Shown here: one piece after another, positions 22,598 through 31,087 of the stretch | Position numbering within the stretch: the stretch's first letter is position 1 | Layout of the letters: each line of letters starts with the position of its first letter | Source of the DNA: Alphaproteobacteria bacterium UBA3612 | GTDB taxonomy: Bacteria; Pseudomonadota; Alphaproteobacteria; Sphingomonadales; Sphingomonadaceae | Direction: 5' to 3' | Assembly: GCA_002375465.1 (NCBI GenBank) | Contig: DFLT01000019.1 | Coordinates: forward strand, 1 to 34,327 | DNA: 34,327 nt | Position numbers and translations under genes: made by a program | The notes under the pieces: generated by a model | Database searches by the model: none | Told to the model about the DNA's origin: nothing | Seen by the model: the letters and a program-made list of their open reading frames with translations, nothing else

Positions 22598-23685
22598 GGG
22601 CCGTTTCCGATGCTGCGGGTGCGAACGTCATAGCACGAAAAAATGCTGCGCAGCAACGTGGGCGCCTGCCCTTCAATCGCGGACCGCATCCCCTGCCGCT
22701 TTTCTGGCAGTTGGCGAGCGCGGAAATCGGTGATGATCCGGCGCGAATGGCACAGTTGTTGGCGGCGGTTTCGCGTTATCAGTCAGCGCCAAGGCCGCAG
22801 CGGCGGCGGGCAAAGGTTGCGGTAGAGGACGGTGCAGCGAGGCTGCTGCAATACGGAAGCAGGGGGACGCCGGTGGTCCTCGTCCCTTCCCTCGTGAACC
22901 CGCCCTGGATCCTCGACCTGGATCAGGAACGGTCGCTGGCAGGCCGCCTGGCAGGCGCAGGGTTTGCCACTCATCTGGTCGACTGGGGAACCCCCGGCAA
23001 CGCAGAACGCAGCCATGATCTCTCGGCCTATGTCCGCCAGCTGGAGCGGCTGGTGGCGCCGCTGGGTCGACCCGTACTGGTGGGCTATTGCATCGGCGGT
23101 GCCCTTGCCATGGCCGCTGCGGCGCGCGGAACAGGGCGGGCATTGGCGACCATCGCCACGCCGTGGGATTTCGATGGATATCCCACATCGCGGCGCGCAG
23201 AGCTGAGCGCCTTTTGGCGACGCACCCAGCCGATTGCCGGGTCGCTGGGGGTCGTTCCCATGTCGTTGATCCAGCCCGCCTTTTGGGCGCTGGACCCCGG
23301 TGCGCCGGTACGAAAGTTCGCAAGCTACGCCGCCATGGACGCAGAAAGCGCCGCGGCGCGCAGGTTCGAGGCGATGGAGGATTGGGCGAACGGCGGCGCA
23401 CCGCTGACCCTTCCCGCCCTTCGCGAGGCGCTGGAGGACCTGTTCGGCGAAAACCTGACCGGCCGCGGACAGTGGAGCGTAGGCGGCATCACCATACAAC
23501 CGCAGGCGATCGATATGGACTGGGTAAACTTCATCTCCGCCACCGACCGCATCGTCCCCGCAGCCGCCGCTCCGAAGTCACCGAATGACCATATGGTTCA
23601 GGCGGGACATGTCGGCATGGTGGCTGGCTCGCGCGCAGAGGACCTGCTCGTCGCGCCTCTGGTCGAATGGCTCCGTTCGCTTTAG
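22591..23685 (+). CDS. PhaC-like alpha/beta hydrolase
   Basis: The sequence has the PHA-synthase fold: VVLVPSLVNPPWILDL, DQERSLAGRLAGAGF, LVDWGTPGNAER, and the lipase-like box GYCIGG. Cysteine (C167) replaces serine there, as in PHA synthases. The catalytic Asp is in SATDRIVP (D319) and the His in QAGHVGM (H340). It is 364 residues, shorter than class I PhaC and near class III length, with no PhaE partner here. No ATG or GTG lies before the conserved part. A TTG at 22591 has GGAGG six bases upstream, and I chose it. Another TTG at 22573 is weaker. It overlaps the divergent phaR start. Position next to phaR and a thiolase supports a PHA role. Polymerase versus depolymerase or transferase activity cannot be settled. 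Confidence 0.8.
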   Translation: MPRAVSDAAGANVIARKNAAQQRGRLPFNRGPHPLPLFWQLASAEIGDDPARMAQLLAAVSRYQSAPRPQRRRAKVAVEDGAARLLQYGSRGTPVVLVPSLVNPPWILDLDQERSLAGRLAGAGFATHLVDWGTPGNAERSHDLSAYVRQLERLVAPLGRPVLVGYCIGGALAMAAAARGTGRALATIATPWDFDGYPTSRRAELSAFWRRTQPIAGSLGVVPMSLIQPAFWALDPGAPVRKFASYAAMDAESAAARRFEAMEDWANGGAPLTLPALREALEDLFGENLTGRGQWSVGGITIQPQAIDMDWVNFISATDRIVPAAAAPKSPNDHMVQAGHVGMVAGSRAEDLLVAPLVEWLRSL

Positions 23686-23723
23686 GCGCAGTCCATGAAT
23701 ATGGATTGATCAGGAGTATAGAC

Positions 23724-24896
23724 ATGCAAGACGTCGTCATCACCGCAGCCAAGCGGACACCCGTCGGCAGCTTCCTTGGCAGTTTCGCAGACGTTCCCGC
23801 ACATGAGCTTGGCCGCACCGCGATTGTGGCCGCCATGCAGGCGGCGGGCGTTTCGCCCGAGGAGATTTCCGAAGTCATTCTGGGCCAGGTGCTGACGGCG
23901 GCGCAGGGGCAGAACCCCGCACGACAGGCATCCATCAACGCGAGTATCCATGAATCGACGCCCGCTTATGGCGTCAATCAGGTGTGCGGCTCCGGCCTGC
24001 GGGCGGTGGCAATCGGCAGCCAGCAGATCGCCCTTGGCGACGCATCGATCGTGATTGCCGGCGGACAGGAAAACATGTCGATGGCTCCCCATGCGCAGAC
24101 CATCCGCAAGGGGCAGAAGATGGGCGACCTTGCGCTGGTCGACACCATGATCCGCGACGGTCTGTGGGATGCCTTCAACGGCTATCACATGGGTCAGACT
24201 GCTGAAAACCTGGCAGAGCGCTATCAGGTGACGCGTGAACAGCAGGATCAATTCGCCGTAGGCAGCCAGAACAAGGCCGAGGCCGCCCGTAACGCCGGCT
24301 ATTTCAAGAATGAAATCGCACCGGTCACAATTTCAGGACGCAAGGGCGACACAGTCGTCGACACCGACGAATATATCCGCGACGGCGTCACCGCCGAGGC
24401 GATCAGCGGTCTTCGCCCTGCCTTTACCAAGGACGGCAGCGTTACCGCCGCGAATGCCAGCGGCCTGAACGACGGCGCCGCAGCGGTCATCATGATGGGC
24501 GCGGCAGAGGCGCAAAGGCGCGGTGCGCCCGTCCTGGGCCGCATTGCAAGCTGGGCGAGCTGCGGCGTCGACCCCGCCTATATGGGCATCGGACCGGTCC
24601 CCGCATCGCGCAAGGCGCTGGAAAAGGCCGGCTGGTCCATCGGCGATCTGGATCTGATCGAGGCAAACGAGGCATTTGCCGCGCAATCGCTGTCGGTCGG
24701 CAAGGAATTGGAATGGGACCCGGAGCGGGTGAACGTCAATGGCGGCGCCATCGCCATCGGACATCCGATCGGCGCGTCGGGAGCGCGTATCCTGACCACG
24801 CTGTTGCATGAAATGCAGCGCCGCGACGCCAAGAAGGGGCTCGCCACGCTATGCATTGGCGGCGGCATGGGGATCGCGCTGACCATCGAGCGCTGA
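23724..24896 (+). CDS. phaA: Acetyl-CoA acetyltransferase (beta-ketothiolase)
   Basis: The 390-residue enzyme condenses two acetyl-CoA to acetoacetyl-CoA, the first step of PHB synthesis, or runs in reverse. It has the acyl-binding Cys88 in NQVCGSGLRAV, the catalytic His347 in GGAIAIGHPIGASG and the Cys377 base in CIGGGMG. The start at 23724 has GGAG ten bases upstream. The frame is open further back, but homology (MQDVVITAAKRTPVG) begins here. It follows the PhaC-like gene after 38 nt. No phaB reductase is nearby, so atoB-like use in other pathways cannot be excluded. Confidence 0.93.
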   Translation: MQDVVITAAKRTPVGSFLGSFADVPAHELGRTAIVAAMQAAGVSPEEISEVILGQVLTAAQGQNPARQASINASIHESTPAYGVNQVCGSGLRAVAIGSQQIALGDASIVIAGGQENMSMAPHAQTIRKGQKMGDLALVDTMIRDGLWDAFNGYHMGQTAENLAERYQVTREQQDQFAVGSQNKAEAARNAGYFKNEIAPVTISGRKGDTVVDTDEYIRDGVTAEAISGLRPAFTKDGSVTAANASGLNDGAAAVIMMGAAEAQRRGAPVLGRIASWASCGVDPAYMGIGPVPASRKALEKAGWSIGDLDLIEANEAFAAQSLSVGKELEWDPERVNVNGGAIAIGHPIGASGARILTTLLHEMQRRDAKKGLATLCIGGGMGIALTIER

Positions 24897-24941
24897 CACC
24901 CGGCGCTCGACAGCGCGGCCTTACCGTCGCAACATGGCGCC

Positions 24942-25667
24942 ATGCGCGTCACCGCTGACGAACTCAGAAGCTTTTATTCGACCCGGGAGGGGCGACGAAC
25001 CGCGCGGCTGATCGCACGGATCGTCGCCCCCGCCGTGATTGACGGGCCAGAGCGACGTTTTTTGGCTTTGGGTTATCCCGCCCCGCTGTTGACCGGCCTT
25101 GATCCCAAGCGCTTCGAGCGCCTCGCCCTTCTATGGCCGAAGGAGCAGGGCGGTCGATGCTGGCCCCAGAGAGGCAATAAAAACTGCGCGGTGACAGGCG
25201 ATCTTGCGGAGCTGCCCTTTTCGGGCGCCCTGTTCGACCAGGCCCTGATCGTGCATGCGCTGGAACACGGCCAACCGGATCAAATATTGGAGGAACTTCA
25301 CCGCGTCCTTGCCCCGGCTGGCGAGCTGATCCTGATCGTGCCCAACCGCGCGGGATTATGGACGCACTTTGAACGCACGCCCTTTGGCCTCGGTCATCCC
25401 TATGGGCGAGGTGAACTGACACGGCTGCTGGCAAGACAGGGCTTCGTGCCGAAATCGTGGAAGACCGCTCTGGTGGCGCCGCCGATTACCGGCCTCAGAT
25501 GGCTCGACGCCCCTTTGACGAGGGCGGTACCAAAGCTCGGCGGCGTCCATTTCGTTCTGGCGCGAAAGTCAGACGGTCCGATTGCCGTACCGGTGTCGCA
25601 GCGGTGGCGCGCGACACGACACGCGCCAGCATCCGCTGTTCCGGCTGCCGGGCGCGCCACGCCTTGA
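24942..25667 (+). CDS. Class I SAM-dependent methyltransferase
   Basis: This 241-residue protein has a methyltransferase-11-like pattern. Residues 37-50 (ERRFLALGYPAPLL) stand in for the glycine-rich SAM loop, which is atypical. DLAELPFSGALFDQALIVHALEH is the acidic/post-II region, and LHRVLAPAGELILIVPNR is strand 5. The substrate is unknown. The last 55 or so residues are low in complexity and overlap, antisense, the end of a small membrane-protein gene. The homologous part ends near residue 210. Confidence 0.82.
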   Translation: MRVTADELRSFYSTREGRRTARLIARIVAPAVIDGPERRFLALGYPAPLLTGLDPKRFERLALLWPKEQGGRCWPQRGNKNCAVTGDLAELPFSGALFDQALIVHALEHGQPDQILEELHRVLAPAGELILIVPNRAGLWTHFERTPFGLGHPYGRGELTRLLARQGFVPKSWKTALVAPPITGLRWLDAPLTRAVPKLGGVHFVLARKSDGPIAVPVSQRWRATRHAPASAVPAAGRATP

Positions 25668-25863
25668 TCCCGTCGACGATGCTGGCCCCGGCGATCAGCA
25701 CCGTCACCAGGCACGCGGCCATCAATGACCAGCCAAAGGGGCCGGGATACTGGTCGAGATACTCAAGCCCTCTCAGCGCCGCCCCAAGGGCCAGCGCATA
25801 GATCACAAGCCCCGCCTCAAAGCCGGTTTTCAAAACGAACAATCTACCGATACGCGTTACCAT
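25495..25863 (-). CDS. Small two-helix membrane protein
   Basis: The 122-residue protein has two hydrophobic segments (about 10-32, LKTGFEAGLVIYALALGAAL, and 43-66, FGWSLMAACLVTVLIAGASIV) and then a basic, Arg-rich tail. I recall similar short proteins in sphingomonads (GRLFVLKT.FEA.LVIYALALGA..RG), but the function is unknown. The last 57 codons overlap the methyltransferase gene on the other strand. Since that part is low in complexity on both sides, one of the two genes may end earlier in life. The first 70 residues are likely real. Confidence 0.6.
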   Translation of the reverse strand: MVTRIGRLFVLKTGFEAGLVIYALALGAALRGLEYLDQYPGPFGWSLMAACLVTVLIAGASIVDGIKAWRARQPEQRMLARVVSRATAATPVRQSDRLTFAPERNGRRRALVPPSSKGRRAI

Positions 25864-25925
25864 ATCCGAAACGCAGCAAATTATGTGCCAGTTCGTTCGA
25901 TCAACAGCTTATAAGGTTAACGATC

Positions 25926-25940
25926 TCTTTACTGTAAAGA
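25926..25940. repeat. 15-bp inverted repeat TCTTTAC-T-GTAAAGA
   Basis: A perfect seven-base dyad around one T, between the membrane-protein gene start (25863) and the end of the TonB receptor gene. It could be an operator for the former. With the odd centre it is too tight to be a hairpin terminator. Confidence 0.4.
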
Positions 25941-25962
25941 ATTCCGACACCTTTTACCCCGT

Positions 25963-28329
25963 CTAGAAGCGGACCTCGGCACTAACGAAGACGCGCCGTG
26001 GATCGCCATAGAAGCCGGTCAACGTCCCCTCAAGACCAAGGGTCGGCGTCACCGGACCACCGATAGGCGCGTTGACGAAATTATACCCCGATACGACGTA
26101 GCGTTTATCGAACAGGTTCTTTCCGTAAACGCCAACCCGCAGCATGTCGTCCTCTGCGGTCCAGGTGACGCTGGCATCAACCAGGGCAAAGCCGTCCTGG
26201 TCCAGGAAGCGGTTCGGCACCTCGAACTGGCTGGCATCGCTGCGATAGCTGACCTGCCCGCCAAAACCGATCTCCCCGGCGCCATAGAGGCTGAGCGGCA
26301 AAGCAAGGTCGGCACGCATGCTGGCGGTGTAGTCCGGGGTGTTCTGGAACACGCGCTCATCGGCAACATCATTACCAAATGCATCGATGAACTCGTCATA
26401 TTCGGCATCGAGAAGGCCGAGCGACCAGCCGAAATCGAAACGGCTGCCATAGCCGGCGAAGTCACGTCCGACCCGCGCCGTACCTTCGAACTCAAGGCCC
26501 TTTATTGTCGCTGCACCCGCATTCGTGGTGACACCAACGAAACTTTCAGCGATGCCGTCGCCATCTGCATCGGAGCCGACGGAACCCGGGATCTGCACGT
26601 CCGTATAGTCGGCGATGAAGCCGGCCAGGCTGAAGTTGAGCGCATTGTCGAGAAGCGAGGCCTTCCAGCCGATTTCATAGCTGTCCACCTTTTCGGGCGC
26701 AAAGCGCAGGAACTGGAACTCGTCATCGGCGTCAATATCGCCATCCCCATCCAGATCGGGCGCCAACGATGTCTGGCCACGCGGATCGAAGCCGCCGCCC
26801 TTGAAGCCCTTTGAATAGGTAGCGTAAAAATTATGGTCAGGTGTCGGCTTGTAGCTGACAGAGGCGCGCGGCGTGAATTCCTTGAACGTCTCGGAACCGT
26901 CAAAGTCGGAGGTCGTCGCAATGGGAACACCCGGTCCGTCGAACGCGTCGGACAGTCCGCCGACCAGGGTGCGACGCAGCACAACCGCTGACCGCTTATC
27001 GTAGGTATAGCGCCCCCCCACGGACACGCTGAACTGTTCCGACAGATCGTAGGTGAAATCGCCAAATATCGACCAGGTTTCCGTGTCGACATCGCCAAAC
27101 GTCTGGGAATTCAGCCCGGGTAGCCCAACGCTAGGCAGGGCACCCGTAGTCGCGAGAAGGACGTCGAAGACCGTACTGGAACTGGCATCCAGATAATAGA
27201 ACCCCAACAAGCCGGCCAGATCGCCATCATCGTAAAGGATCTGGAATTCCTCGGAAAACTGATCGTTCGCATAGATCGCCGGAACATCGACATCGGCTGC
27301 GGGCAAACTGTCGAAGTCGATCGGGGTCGTCGATTCATCTTCCCGATACGCCAGAATGTTACGCAGTTTCAGGGTGTCGGAGACATCCAGCTCGACAGAC
27401 AGGGACCCACCATAAGCCTCCACATCCTGCTTTGGCGACGATAGTCCTGCGCGCGTGTCGTAGACATCATCGAGAACCGGGGCGCCGGAAATCAGACCCG
27501 GCAGAAAACGATGGCCCTGCCGGGGGTCGCTTTCGTCCTTGATGTAGTCGCCCGTCAGGCGGATGAAGAGCGCGCTGGAGGGCTCCGCCTCTACCGTCGC
27601 GCGCGCAGCCCATACGTCCTTGTTGTAATTCTCGACGGCGTCCTGCACCAGATTGTCACCAAAGCCGCCGCGGCTCAGCCGCGCAACAGAGCCGCCAACC
27701 TTCAGCATGTCGCCCACCGGCATCGACGCCGTGATCACGCCCTCTGCCTGGTCATAGCTGCCATAGGTGCCGCGAATTTTCAGCTCCGGCTCGGATGGCA
27801 AGCGGCGGGTCACATATTTGATCGCGCCGCCAATGGTGTTGCGCCCGTACAGCGTGCCCTGTGGGCCGCGCAGCACTTCGATCCGCTCAACATCGTAAAC
27901 GTCCAGCACCGAAGCCTGCGGCCGGTTTAAATAGACATCGTCGATGTAGACGCCGACGCCCTGCTCGAACCCCGAAACGGGATCCTGCTGTCCTACGCCG
28001 CGAATGAACGCGGTCAGGGTCGTGTTCGTGCCGCGCGACACCTCCAGCGTGACGTTCGGGACGGACTGGGACAATTCGGTCAATTCCTGTACGCCACGCT
28101 GCTGCAACTGCGCACCGGAAATAGAGGTGAGGGACAGCGGCACATCCAGCAGGCGCTCGCTACGTCGACGGGCGGTGACGACAATCACATCGGTTTCGCC
28201 AGATTCTGAAAGCGCTTGACTGTCGGCGACTGCTTCCTGCTCGCTGACTTCCTGGGCGACAGCAGCGGTCGATAGCGCGGCAAGGCAGGTTCCTGCGGCC
28301 AGCGTCGAACGAAACAAAGTGCGGATCAT
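25963..28329 (-). CDS. TonB-dependent outer-membrane receptor
   Basis: The 788-residue protein has a signal peptide (MIRTLFRSTLAAGTCLAALSTAAVAQ) and a TonB-box region near residue 47 (DVIVVTARRR). The plug domain includes DVPLSLTSISGAQLQ, VYIDDVYLNR and ERIEVLRGPQGTLYGRNTIGGAI. A long beta-barrel follows, ending in VFVSAEVRF with the terminal Phe typical of barrel proteins. It takes up a large nutrient with TonB energy. The ligand is unknown (FecA-type siderophore or an aromatic or sugar compound are options). The barrel contains two Asp-rich loops (DLDGDGDIDADDE and SDADGDGIAE). I chose the ATG at 28329 because the signal peptide begins there; the frame stays open to 28410 across the promoter. 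A TetR regulator is divergent, with an operator between. Confidence 0.95.
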   Translation of the reverse strand: MIRTLFRSTLAAGTCLAALSTAAVAQEVSEQEAVADSQALSESGETDVIVVTARRRSERLLDVPLSLTSISGAQLQQRGVQELTELSQSVPNVTLEVSRGTNTTLTAFIRGVGQQDPVSGFEQGVGVYIDDVYLNRPQASVLDVYDVERIEVLRGPQGTLYGRNTIGGAIKYVTRRLPSEPELKIRGTYGSYDQAEGVITASMPVGDMLKVGGSVARLSRGGFGDNLVQDAVENYNKDVWAARATVEAEPSSALFIRLTGDYIKDESDPRQGHRFLPGLISGAPVLDDVYDTRAGLSSPKQDVEAYGGSLSVELDVSDTLKLRNILAYREDESTTPIDFDSLPAADVDVPAIYANDQFSEEFQILYDDGDLAGLLGFYYLDASSSTVFDVLLATTGALPSVGLPGLNSQTFGDVDTETWSIFGDFTYDLSEQFSVSVGGRYTYDKRSAVVLRRTLVGGLSDAFDGPGVPIATTSDFDGSETFKEFTPRASVSYKPTPDHNFYATYSKGFKGGGFDPRGQTSLAPDLDGDGDIDADDEFQFLRFAPEKVDSYEIGWKASLLDNALNFSLAGFIADYTDVQIPGSVGSDADGDGIAESFVGVTTNAGAATIKGLEFEGTARVGRDFAGYGSRFDFGWSLGLLDAEYDEFIDAFGNDVADERVFQNTPDYTASMRADLALPLSLYGAGEIGFGGQVSYRSDASQFEVPNRFLDQDGFALVDASVTWTAEDDMLRVGVYGKNLFDKRYVVSGYNFVNAPIGGPVTPTLGLEGTLTGFYGDPRRVFVSAEVRF

Positions 28330-28388
28330 TGCCTGATTTCCCCATTGGATATGTCGGTTCAGCCCTTTCGACAGAGCCTTGTCCGTCA

Positions 28389-28417
28389 TCGATAGTGAAA
28401 GGTGAACCACCTTTCAA
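28389..28417 (-). promoter_or_regulatory. Receptor promoter overlapping the TetR operator
   Basis: On the minus strand TTGAAA (28412-28417) and TATCGA (28389-28394) are spaced by 17 bp, and the palindrome lies between and over them. The -10 is a weak match. On the plus strand TATGAT (28425-28430) may be the -10 for the TetR gene. Confidence 0.45.
28396..28416. promoter_or_regulatory. Operator palindrome for TetR regulator
   Basis: Perfect nine-base arms TGAAAGGTG and CACCTTTCA are separated by AAC. It lies in the 130-bp gap between the receptor and the TetR gene, 43 bp from the TetR start. A bound dimer would block both promoters. Confidence 0.75.
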
Positions 28418-28459
28418 CTTCTACTATGATCAGGGTGATGATTTTGTATAAGGGGCCGC

Positions 28460-29071
28460 ATGTCCGCCCAAACAGAGTCCGCCCGTAAGCCCCGCACCTC
28501 CCGCGGCGAGAGAACGCGCCGCGCGCTTCTAAACGCGGCGGCAGAGGAATTCGGCGAGAAGGGATTCCAGGGCGCGTCGGTCAGCGGCATCACGGCGCGC
28601 GCGGGAACGGCACTTGGCAGCTTCTACACCTATTTCGAATCCAAGGACGAAATCTTTCGTGCCTTGGTACGGGACATGTCGGCGCAGGTGCGTGGCGCCG
28701 TTGGCCCCGCCATTCTGGCGGCACCGGACCGGCTGGCGGGCGAACTGGCCGGCCTCACCGCATTCATCGGCTTCGTCAGAGCGCATAAGGAGCTCTACCG
28801 GATCATCGACGAGGCGGAGTTCGTCGATCCGGAAAGCTATCGGGAACATTATCGCAGCACAGCTGAAGGCTATTTGACCAGCCTGCGATCGGCCGCCGAA
28901 CGCGGCGAAGTGCGTGCCGATGTCGACGAGGTACATGCCTGGGCGATTGTAGGCATGAACGTCTTTCTGGGGCTGCGTTACGGCGTCTGGTCCGATGAGG
29001 GCGACACGAGTGATGTGTCCGCCAGCGCGTTTGAACTGCTGAAGAACGGACTAAAGCCGCAGGATTCCTAG
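28460..29071 (+). CDS. TetR-family transcriptional regulator
   Basis: The 203-residue protein has the TetR HTH at about 17-65: RGERTRRALLNAAAEEFGEKGFQGASVSGITARAGTALGSFYTYFESKDEIFRALV. A helical ligand domain follows, with a conserved YRIIDEAEFVDPESYREHY segment. It most probably represses the divergent TonB receptor gene and itself through the palindrome at 28396. Its ligand would be the compound imported, or a derivative. The stop codon shares a CTAG with the convergent metW stop. Confidence 0.93.
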   Translation: MSAQTESARKPRTSRGERTRRALLNAAAEEFGEKGFQGASVSGITARAGTALGSFYTYFESKDEIFRALVRDMSAQVRGAVGPAILAAPDRLAGELAGLTAFIGFVRAHKELYRIIDEAEFVDPESYREHYRSTAEGYLTSLRSAAERGEVRADVDEVHAWAIVGMNVFLGLRYGVWSDEGDTSDVSASAFELLKNGLKPQDS

Positions 29072-29658
29072 GCGCGAAGCAGGAAAACGGCGTGTTCGGC
29101 CAGCAAATTGGCCCCTGTCCTCGTCGTGCGCCGGTCGCCGCGTAGGAACCAGCATTCCTCTATCGTGGCGCCAATTTCTGCTGCCAGAGCGCGAAAATCG
29201 TCCACGGTGACATGGTGGATGTTCGGCGTATCGTACCAGCGTTCCGGCAGAAGCCGCGTGACCGGCATCCGACCGCCGAACAACAGGCTGCCCCTTACGC
29301 GCCAATGCGCGAAGTTCGGAAAACTGACGAAGGCATGTCGCCCGATCCTCAGCAGCTCCCGCAACACAAGGTCCGGTCGGCGCACCGTCTGCAGCGTCTG
29401 CGACAGCACGGCATAATCGAAGCTGCCGGACATATAGGTGGCAAGATCCGTGTCCGCGTCGCCCTGAACGACGCTGAGCCCCTTTGCGACAGCACTCGCG
29501 ACATTGGCGGCATCCAGCTCCAGCCCGCGGGCACGCACCTGCTTGTTATGCTTCAGGTCCGCCAGCAGGGCGCCGTCGCCGCAACCGATGTCGAGGACGC
29601 TCGCCCCCTCCGTGATGGAACTGGCAATGATGCGAAGATCGGGACGCAGGCCGCTCAT
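29068..29658 (-). CDS. metW: MetW methyltransferase-like protein
   Basis: MetW is a SAM-methyltransferase-fold protein that pairs with MetX in many proteobacteria and is needed for efficient homoserine acylation there. The 196-residue sequence has SVLDIGCGDGALLADL (SAM motif I), SQTLQTVRRPDLVLRELLRIG, FPNFAHWRVRGSLLFGGRMPV and the C-terminal LLAEHAVFLLR. No methyl acceptor is known. The start overlaps the metX stop by 4 nt, so expression is coupled. It ends convergent with the TetR gene, sharing stop-codon bases. Confidence 0.95.
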   Translation of the reverse strand: MSGLRPDLRIIASSITEGASVLDIGCGDGALLADLKHNKQVRARGLELDAANVASAVAKGLSVVQGDADTDLATYMSGSFDYAVLSQTLQTVRRPDLVLRELLRIGRHAFVSFPNFAHWRVRGSLLFGGRMPVTRLLPERWYDTPNIHHVTVDDFRALAAEIGATIEECWFLRGDRRTTRTGANLLAEHAVFLLRA

Positions 29659-30734
29659 CCCAGGAACCCGGCGACGATCTGGTCCATCCCCGGCGTGTTC
29701 AGCAGAAAGGCATCATGGCCGAAGGGGGATGACAGCTCGACGAAGCTGACCTCTGCCCCTGCCGCCATGAGGGCATGAACGATTTCCCGCGATTCCGACG
29801 TCGGATATAGCCAGTCCGTATCGAAACTGACGACACAGAACCGCGTTGACGTTCCCTCATAGGCGGCGGCCAGCTTGCCCCCATGCGCCTCTGCCAGATC
29901 GAAATAATCCATGGCGCGGGTAATGTAGAGGTAGGAATTGGCGTCGAACCGGTCGGTGAAGCTGACCCCCTGATGCCGCAAATATGATTCGATCTGGAAA
30001 TCGGCATCGAACCCAAAGCTTTTCGCGTCGCGATCCTGCAGCCGGCGGCCAAATTTCTCTGTCAGCCCCGCCTCCGACAAATAGGTTATATGCGCCGCCA
30101 TGCGCGCCACTGCGAGGCCCGACGTTGGCGGCGTGCCTTCATAATAATCCCCCCCGGCCCAATGGGGGTCCGCCATGATCGCCTGCCGGCCTACCTCGTG
30201 AAAGGCGATGTTTTGCGCCGAATGACGCGCCGCCGTGGCGATCGCCGCGGCATTCCTTACACGCTCTGGATAAAGAGCCGCCCAGCTGAGCACCTGCATA
30301 CCACCCATCGAACCGCCCACGACAGCGTGCAATTGCTCTATGCCCAGCGCGTCCAGCAGCTTCGCCTGCGCCCGCACCATGTCGGCAATGGTTATGACCG
30401 GGAAACGCATGCCCCACGGCTTGCCATCAGGCGCTGGACTGGTCGGGCCCGTCGTACCAAGGCAGGATCCAAGAACATTGGGGCAAATGACGAAATACCG
30501 GTCCAGGTCGATTGGCTTTCCCGGCCCAATCAGGTTCAGCCACCACCCAGGCTTTCCCGTGATGGGATGCGTCGACGCGGCATATTGATCCATGGTGAGG
30601 GCATGGCACACCAGAATGGCGTTCGAACGGTCCTCGTTCAGCGTCCCATAGGTTTCATAGGCAACGGTCAGTTCCGGCAGGACCTCTCCCGAATCGAGCG
30701 TCAGCGCGCCCAGCACCCTGGCCTGTCCCGCCAT
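29655..30734 (-). CDS. metX: Homoserine O-acyltransferase MetX
   Basis: MetX activates homoserine with acetyl- or succinyl-CoA in methionine synthesis. The 359-residue alpha/beta hydrolase has YETYGTLNEDRSNAILVCHALT, the nucleophile Ser142 in GGSMGGMQVLSWA, the Asp in SFDTDWLYPT and the His in SPFGHDAFLL. Succinyl versus acetyl choice cannot be read safely from sequence alone; coupling to MetW is compatible with either. The start lies two bases after the yciI stop, so the order is yciI-metX-metW. No SAM riboswitch is visible in the upstream gap. Confidence 0.95.
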   Translation of the reverse strand: MAGQARVLGALTLDSGEVLPELTVAYETYGTLNEDRSNAILVCHALTMDQYAASTHPITGKPGWWLNLIGPGKPIDLDRYFVICPNVLGSCLGTTGPTSPAPDGKPWGMRFPVITIADMVRAQAKLLDALGIEQLHAVVGGSMGGMQVLSWAALYPERVRNAAAIATAARHSAQNIAFHEVGRQAIMADPHWAGGDYYEGTPPTSGLAVARMAAHITYLSEAGLTEKFGRRLQDRDAKSFGFDADFQIESYLRHQGVSFTDRFDANSYLYITRAMDYFDLAEAHGGKLAAAYEGTSTRFCVVSFDTDWLYPTSESREIVHALMAAGAEVSFVELSSPFGHDAFLLNTPGMDQIVAGFLG

Positions 30735-30736
30735 TG

Positions 30737-31024
30737 TCAGGCCGGGTCCGGATAAACCTGCCGCCAGGCGGTTACCGCCACGCTGGCGAACAGACCCGCC
30801 CGCGCATAGGGATCGGAGGCGGCGAACCCCACCGCATCGGTCCGACCGTCAAATTCCGCAATGATCAACGATCCGATCGGGCCACCATCGGCGTCCAACA
30901 GCGGCCCCGCCGCGACGATACGGTCGCGAATGCCCGCAATATGCTCCAGATGCGAGGGGCGTGTCTTGGCACGCAAATCGCCGGAGTTCGGTTTGTCGAT
31001 GCAATGAATTGCGAAGTGAGGCAT
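30737..31024 (-). CDS. YciI-family protein
   Basis: The 95-residue protein reads MPHFAIHCIDKPNSGDLRAKTRPSHLEHI, with DADGGPIGSLIIAEFDGRTDAVGFAASDPYARAGLF. This is the ferredoxin-like YciI/YCII fold with its conserved His and DPY. Relatives include small dehydrochlorinase-like and other enzymes, but most have no known role. It is first in the operon with metX-metW. The ATG at 31024 is where homology begins. A longer frame upstream overlaps the divergent lrgA. Confidence 0.88.
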   Translation of the reverse strand: MPHFAIHCIDKPNSGDLRAKTRPSHLEHIAGIRDRIVAAGPLLDADGGPIGSLIIAEFDGRTDAVGFAASDPYARAGLFASVAVTAWRQVYPDPA

Positions 31025-31087
31025 GACGCCGGGGTTAGTGCGCGTGCCGCCCGACGGCAAGCGGAGCCGCAGTCTGGGAAGCAAAAG

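Noticed and set aside
27511..27930. Plus-strand frame of 139 codons inside the receptor gene
   Set aside because: It is antisense to a clear TonB receptor plug and barrel, and has no family pattern.
31025..31087. SAM riboswitch ahead of yciI-metX-metW
   Set aside because: The 63-bp gap shows no SAM-II-like stems, and yciI is the first gene.
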